From the NCBI GenBank assembly GCA_936432065.2, contig OW386293.2, forward strand, positions 63,014,265 through 63,078,264: a DNA stretch of 64,000 bases, written 5' to 3'. Below the pieces are notes generated by a model, which saw only the letters and a program-made list of their open reading frames with translations, did not search any database and was not told where the DNA came from. Source of the stretch: Rutpela maculata. Lineage: Eukaryota; Arthropoda; Insecta; Coleoptera; Cerambycidae. Each line of letters begins with the position of its first letter. Position 1 is the first letter of the stretch. Made by a program: the position numbers and the translations under genes. This document shows positions 59,000 through 64,000 of this stretch, one piece after another.

Positions 59000-60273
59000 A
59001 TGTTGCTCCAGTTGCGCAAATATAATTTTGAGTTAATTTTTAGGCCAGGTAAAAAACTAATACTAGCAGATACCTTGTCCAGGGCTTATATAAATCAACT
59101 GGTAGACGAAAACATCGACTTGGAGATTAACGCTCAGGTTTGCTTAATAAAAACACATCTGAATATTACGGATAAAAAACGTAAAAAACTTGTTGAAATG
59201 ACTAATTCAGATGTTACCCTTAAAACTCTTAAAGAACACGTTAGAAAAGGCTGGCCCAACTCCAGTAAACAAGTTCCTGATAACATAAGATTTTTCTTCA
59301 AATTTAGACATGAAATAACAGAAGCAGAGGGACTTGTGTATAGAGATCAAAAAGTTATTATCCCTGAAGGATTTAGAAAAGAAATTTTTTCTAAACTTCA
59401 TTACGAGCATTTAGGCATAAAAAAATCTATAGAAAAAGCGAATCTGTCATTTTACTGGCTAGGCATGAACAAGCAGATCGCAGACGGAGTTTTGGCATGT
59501 GACATTTGTCAATCGCTCCAGAAATCTCAACCACCGGAATGATTTCACATAATATAGTAAAAAGACCTTGATATAAGGTAGCATGTGATATCTTCCATCT
59601 TTTTAATGAGTCATATTTGTTGCTAGTAGATTACTACTCAAAATTTGTCGAAATAGTAAATTTAAAACATGACTTATCAAGTGAAAACGTAATCTTAGCC
59701 TTAAAAGAAATTTTTTCCAGACAGGGTATACCTTTTATTGTATGTTCCGATCAGGGTCCAGAGTTTAGTAGCAAAAAATTTAAAGAGTTTTCCCAAGAGT
59801 GGGATTTCCAACACGTAATGTCCAGTCCTCGTTATCCTCAGTCGAACGGACAGGTAGAAAGTACTATACAAACCATTAAGAATTTATTAAGAAAATGTAT
59901 CCTAGATAATAAGGATCCATTTTTAGCACTATTAAATTTTAGAAATACGCCTGTAGATGGTGCAAACACCCCTGTAAATATATTGCAAAAAAGAAATCTA
60001 CGAGATCTTTTACCAAAAACTAGTAAAGTTTCATTTGATAAACAAAAATATGACAATTTTCTGAACACGAGAAAAAGTAAACAGAAACTTTATTACGATA
60101 AGAAATGTAAAAATCTAAAACCATTAAAAAATAATTCCGTCGTATAGGTGCAAATGAAACCAGCAGATCCTTGGAAAAAAGGCAAAATTATAGAAAAAAT
60201 AGGTATCAGATCTTATAGAATTCGAATGCAAAGTGGCTCACTCATTATAAGAAATAGACGGTTTATTAGATAA
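59000..60273 (+). pseudogene. pol: pol: RNase H end, tether and integrase
   Basis: LLQLRKYNFELIFRPGKK and ADTLSRA close the RNase H/tether. The zinc-binding part has LHYEHLGIKKS and ACDICQ. A frame change near 59535 and a stop at 59569-59571 precede the catalytic core: CDIFHLF (Asp codon 59587), CSDQGPEF (Asp 59749) and NGQVEST (Glu 59857), with 35 residues between the second Asp and the Glu, so DD35E is complete. The C-terminal part (WKKGKIIEKIGIRSYRIR, then RNRRFIR) follows a stop at 60145-60147 and ends at a stop at 60271-60273. Integrase joins the cDNA to host DNA in the nucleus. Confidence 0.9.
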
Positions 60274-60609
60274 GCAAAAAATGATCAGTTTTTTTCAAAC
60301 AAGGAAATTAATGTGACAAAGAAAAATAGAGAACAAAAGTTTGATAGAAATATTTCTCAATATGTTTATTTAGAAACAGTAAACCCAGAAAATGCCAACG
60401 AAGTTAACACTGAGGAAGCGAGGGAGGAAATTACGAACGTGGAACAGGACGAAAGTGTTGACACACATCAAACCAAAGATAACTGTGATAATAGTAATGT
60501 AGCTAATAGTAGTAGTGTTAGTTTAAATCATAACGAAGCTCTAAATGAGTCTAATTTAAATAACGAAGCCAGTTCGGCGAAAAATATAAATTACAAGCCG
60601 AAAAGGTAG
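60274..60609 (+). pseudogene. pol: pol C-terminal acidic tail
   Basis: It is in frame with the integrase C-terminus beyond the stop at 60271. It gives KNREQKFDRNISQYVYLETV and then a Glu/Asn/Ser-rich tail (EEAREEITNVEQDESVD; SNVANSSSVSLNHN) that ends at 60607-60609. No domain is known to me. It could instead be a short separate frame from ATG 60313, but the unbroken phase favours the polyprotein tail. Confidence 0.6.
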
Positions 60610-60925
60610 AACTGTGGTTAAACCAAAAAAGTATGGTGATTATTTCACTAATTTAGAATTTCTTGACAACATTATGTAATTAAAAGCCATACAAATTGTA
60701 ATAAAGAGAATTTTAAATAACTACAAGTACTTTCACACTATTACACAATTTTTATTACTTAGAAAGGAGAGGAAGGACAACATTGTTAGTCATAGTAATA
60801 TTGTAATATAAGTTTTATACAAGTGAATGTTTAATGTAAAAATATTTGTAAATGTAATGTGTTAGTAATGTGTTATACAGATAAATGTTTTTTGTAAACT
60901 AAAAAAAAAAATAACTTATTTCCAT

Positions 60926-60936
60926 AAAAAGGAAGA
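60926..60936 (+). other. polypurine tract
   Basis: AAAAAGGAAGA abuts the start of the 3' LTR, as needed for plus-strand priming. Confidence 0.8.
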
Positions 60937-61502
60937 TGTAGTGTAGAGTGTACAAGACACTGTTGTATGTATGGTTGCATATATTACACCTACATTGGAA
61001 TGTACGTAAATGAATAAAGGCAGTTGTCAACCAGAGTCCGATGTGATTGTATCATTTCATAACCTGTTCCTTCCCACACAGCACAGAAATATTCTGAGAA
61101 GGTGCACAGAATGTTTGCTCGGAACGTTTCAATATTCTGAGAATATTCTCACAACGTGAAAATCATTACTATAAAATGTGCCATGCACATTACAAAGTGG
61201 AGTCTTTTAAATGTTCCTAGAACATTTCATGTATGTTTTCCCAGGTAGCAAAGGCATGTGAAAATGACGTGACTAGTTAGTAGTCTACTTGATAAAAATG
61301 AAATAATTAATGCATAAATAAGTATTGTACTATGAATTTGTTTGTTAGCCATCCGTATATTTTATTTAAATTAACATATCTAATTAATTATCTAATATTG
61401 TTTACCATCACTCCAATTTTTTTCTCACAACGGTTGCCTGCAAATTATATTGTATTAAATTATTAAATTCATTTTATTTTACTTACCTTTACCAATTGCC
61501 GT

Positions 61503-61577
61503 CGGCAGGGGCCGAACCGCTGCGCGTCCAACCTTCTGATTTGGAAGTCAACGATTTAACTCACTCAGCCACTGAAG
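61503..61577 (-). other. tRNA-like segment A in T2
   Basis: Same as the T1 segment, with a B-box change (GGTTCGGCCCC instead of GGTTCGACCCC), so the box is weakened here. Confidence 0.5.
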
Positions 61578-61741
61578 TTACACATGCTAGTACCTACTAA
61601 AAAAAATTTTTCTGATCTTAAATTTGATGAGCGATGGGGGGAAGTCAGGAGTCAACTGTTTTAAGATTTTATAGTTGAGGTACTTATTACCCTTAAAAAA
61701 ACAAATTTTTTTTTTCAATTATTTAAAAAAAAAAAAAAAAC

Positions 61742-61810
61742 GGGCTGAGCAGGGGTCGAACTGCCGACCTCGTGACTTGTAGGACAACGCCTTAACTCAT
61801 TCGACCACTA
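61742..61810 (-). other. tRNA-like segment B in T2, uninterrupted
   Basis: On the minus strand it reads GTGGTCGAATGAGTTAAGGC, then GTTGTCCTACAAGTCACGAG, then GGCAGTTCGACCCCTGC. Length and boxes are tRNA-like, but the anticodon stem does not pair well. Confidence 0.5.
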
Positions 61811-62416
61811 ACTTCTTGAGAATATTTATTTAAAGACTTTATAGTTGGAACACGCAACGGCTAGATTTTGCTTTTCAATACATTTTAATCTAATTTTATT
61901 ATTAAAAGAGCTCGATATCTGCACAAATAAATTGTCGAATCTTTGCAAACTGTTTCGAATATAAATTATTTTGGATATAATTGGTAATGTGTATTAGTCA
62001 TTCTTTTCATAGTTGTTCATGATCCTCTTAGCCGTAGAAGTTTTTTATTACAAAAAAAGACATATAAATTAAGGTATCATTATTTCTGAGAAACAAATAG
62101 GTACTTAAATAAATATTTGTATTTAGTATACCAAAATAATAATAATAATAGTTAAAAATAATGACCACTGTTATAAAGGTATGGCATCAAAATTTTTCGT
62201 GGAACGTACCACGAACGTTCTTTTAAAATATTATAGAAATATTTGATCAAAAATGTTTCATGAATATTCCAAACTAGATAAAAATATTTATGGAGGTTCT
62301 AGGAATATTTCAGGTAAATATTCTGTTTATAGAATATTGTCACTTAATGAGAATATTCTGAAAATATTCTGTGCTGTGTGGGTTGATCTGTGCTGAAGAC
62401 ACAACACAACAGTTAT

Positions 62417-63462
62417 TCCTCTGCACTCAAAAGATGCCTTGTGTTTCTTTGCCCTCTTATGCCTCTGTTTTGCTAAGCGAAACCATTCTGATGTTATCTG
62501 CTCTATTGTGTGTTGCATCACATATGAAATACTTGCAACAAAAACTTCTGAAACAATGATAGCAATAGCAAGATATTCATATAGTTATTGGTTAAAGTTC
62601 CTCACCTTTCTTTGCCACGATCACTTTCAGGTCAACGCATTAAATTATTCCAATAGCCCTTCCTGAGCGTTTCGTGGCACATTCGTTAGTAAATAAATTA
62701 GTATCCTGAGAATATTATCTCAAGAACTGCTTCTTTCCACTCTTTCTGGAATCAATATAATAATAATGTATATTTTTTTAATAATAATACCGTCAAATAT
62801 AGGTAGGTAGTTTAGTTCAGAAAACTTCAGTTATAATATTACATAAGAACATTGAAAATGAAAATTGTGATGGTTACTTCAAAAGTACCTAATTTAATAT
62901 GTCGTTTATTAACTGAATATGGAATACTTTAGAGAAAAACTGCTTTTAATGGTAAAAATATCATTTTCAGTTCAATTAAATATCATTTTCAGGAAAATTA
63001 TGATTGACATTAATTATCTACATTTTCAATTAAATTTCTATACACTGATGATTCGTGACAGGATAAATGACTAAGTGACTTTACCTTTTTTAATTTTTCA
63101 ACAATTATTTTGTTAAATATCTTTTCTTTCCATATTTTGATTTTGAGGTTAGAATTGAAAAAGTCATATTTGTATTTGATAGACATAAAAATTATAATAT
63201 ATTTTATATACCTGCGCTTATCCTAAATGCACACTTTACACCAATATTAACTAAATATAAATCAAAGAGCACAAGACAACTGTAGTTTCTACACAACGAT
63301 CCTGGGCATAGATTAAAGAATATTATATATGATATAGATAGGCAACTCTCAGGGATTTTTTAAACAGCAAAACTTACGTCGTGGGTAGCGCTGTATTCCG
63401 GTCTTTTTGATACAGGCGGGATTGGCATAGGCGGGAATTTTAAATGATTTTCAAACAAATGC
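62417..63462. other. unassigned AT-rich stretch
   Basis: No gene is supported. The 62-75-codon frames near 62371-62666 overlap each other and show no domain. Confidence 0.4.
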
Positions 63463-63465
63463 TTA

Positions 63466-63607
63466 GGCCATCATTAGACTACAAAAGTTCTTTGACAAAG
63501 ATTTTTTATAAAAGATATTTTATGATATAAAATATCTATCAAATTACTCATAAAATATCTTTTATAAAAGATCTTTGTCAAAGAACTTTTATAGTCTAAC
63601 AGTGGCC
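63466..63607. mobile_element. palindromic MITE, 142 bp, TTA duplication
   Basis: The ends GGCCATCATTAGACTACAAA and TTTATAGTCTAACAGTGGCC are inverse with few mismatches. The arms run through AGTTCTTTGACAAAGAT and TTTTATAAAAGATATTTTAT to a short loop. TTA flanks both sides (63463-63465, 63608-63610). A 3-bp TWA duplication suits PIF/Harbinger. Confidence 0.85.
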
Positions 63608-63822
63608 TTAAAATTAAATAAGTCATTTCAAAACTAGAAATTGATCATTTATTAATTTAACGGAAAATCATTACAATAAATACAATAATATTTAAAAATA
63701 CATTTAAAAAGTAACTAAGTAAAATTATTACAAAAGTATTAAGATGTTGAAACTGCGTTGAAATAAATAAAATGTTAAAGTAACTAATGTACCAAAATAC
63801 CTGTAATAAAGTTAAATAATAG

Positions 63823-64000
63823 CGGGTTTATACGTGCATGGATTTAGTGGCGCCAGTAGATATTGGCACGCCAGTAAAAAAATATTGCGCGTATAAACAG
63901 TTACTGGCGAGCATGCATCAATGCATGCAAGGTAAAAGCTTGCTCGCCAGTAACTGTTTATATGTGTAATATTTTTTTACTAGCGAGCCAATATCTACTG
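63823..64000. mobile_element. foldback MITE cut by the window end
   Basis: CAGTAGATATTGGC at 63857 and CAGTTACTGGCGAGC at 63899 have inverse partners after the centre near 63925 (GCTCGCCAGTAACTG at 63942, GCCAATATCTACTG at the end). The right end lies outside the window. Confidence 0.75.

Larger units (their letters stand above)
61073..62382 (+). mobile_element. MITE T2 inside the 3' LTR
   Basis: It has the same ends and order as T1. TT flanks both sides (61071-61072, 62383-62384), and the 5' LTR shows the empty site GTTCCTTGATCTG. The two tRNA-like segments are at 61503-61577 and 61742-61810. This copy lacks the 57-bp insert and the ~170-bp block of T1. Confidence 0.95.
60937..62411 (+). 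repeat. 3' LTR, split by MITE T2
   Basis: LTR parts are 60937-61072 and 62385-62411. It starts TGTAGTGTAGAGTG and ends ACACAACACAACA. It differs from the 5' LTR at position 4, in ACT(A/G)TTG and in CAT(A/T)GGAA. T2 sits after GTTCCTT. Confidence 0.93.
54642..62416 (+). mobile_element. Ty3/Gypsy LTR retrotransposon with target duplication
   Basis: GTTAT flanks the element at 54642-54646 and 62412-62416. The order is 5' LTR, primer-binding site, gag, protease, reverse transcriptase, RNase H, integrase, polypurine tract, 3' LTR; RT before IN is the Ty3/Gypsy order. Without the inserted MITEs each LTR is 163 bp, and the two differ at three visible positions, so the insertion is fairly recent. 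There is no envelope-like gene. Four or more stops and several frameshifts make it inactive as it stands. The protein style fits insect copies annotated K02A2.6-like; that label is from memory. Confidence 0.95.

Noticed and set aside
60313..60609. Separate third ORF or envelope-like gene of the retrotransposon
   Set aside because: In phase with the integrase C-terminus after stop codons, acidic, no signal peptide or membrane segment.

Overview
This looks like AT-rich nuclear DNA from an arthropod, most probably an insect. It has no operons or bacterial-type genes, it carries many MITE-like and foldback repeats, and it holds a Ty3/Gypsy retrotransposon, a 5S-derived SINE and fragments of eukaryotic-type proteins. 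I cannot fix the order; the repeat style (mariner-like ends of the CAGGGTGCGCC type, Ty3/Gypsy with 163-bp LTRs) would fit a beetle or hemipteran. I see no intact host gene. Nearly all coding sequence is retroelement or degenerate.

Layout: 1-2496 is the 3' part of a large non-coding element (family X). 3407-5733 is a hAT-type element with a perfect 8-bp target duplication, carrying a palindromic foldback. 5910-8254 holds small MITEs and AACGTT-rich duplications. 8255-10513 is a GC-rich minus-strand fragment that resembles the promoter, leader and first ORF of a retroelement. 10519-13344 holds AAATATTT-rich and AACGT-rich elements. 15505-16574 (minus) is a decayed HECT-like exon. 18579-20105 is a mariner-like MITE with another element inside. 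21766-22131 is a tRNA-like sequence split by a short retroinsertion. 23825-24150 is a minisatellite. 25331-26459 is an inverted-repeat unit around a cysteine-rich coding fragment. 26642-27757 is a long hairpin centred on (TA)56 and interrupted by a 5S-rRNA-derived SINE.

29432-37333 is a 7.9-kb foldback element (family Z) built from ~600-bp units in forward and then inverted arrays, itself hit by two MITEs. 38414-38998 is a near-perfect 250-bp-arm hairpin. 39210-43241 is a complete X element. 44476-53942 is a three-level nest: a TA-flanked MITE (Y) contains an inverted X copy (X2), which contains a second Z element (Z2). Target duplications support each level. 54647-62411 is a complete Ty3/Gypsy retrotransposon (5-bp target duplication GTTAT, 163-bp LTRs, one long gag-pol frame with later stops and frameshifts). 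Each of its LTRs is split by an independent copy of the same MITE (family T).

The most unusual items are these. (1) Two tiny perfect hairpins (38 and 32 bp) are each flanked by an exact 8-bp direct repeat. (2) Several unrelated-looking large families (X, Z, T and probably P, G and Q) share termini starting CCC and, where it can be read, a 2-bp A/T target duplication, which suggests one mobilising enzyme. (3) Two retro-fragments with (TTG)n tails sit in the anticodon arm of two different tRNA-like sequences. (4) MITEs carry tRNA-like segments, and one MITE is dense in CRE octamers.
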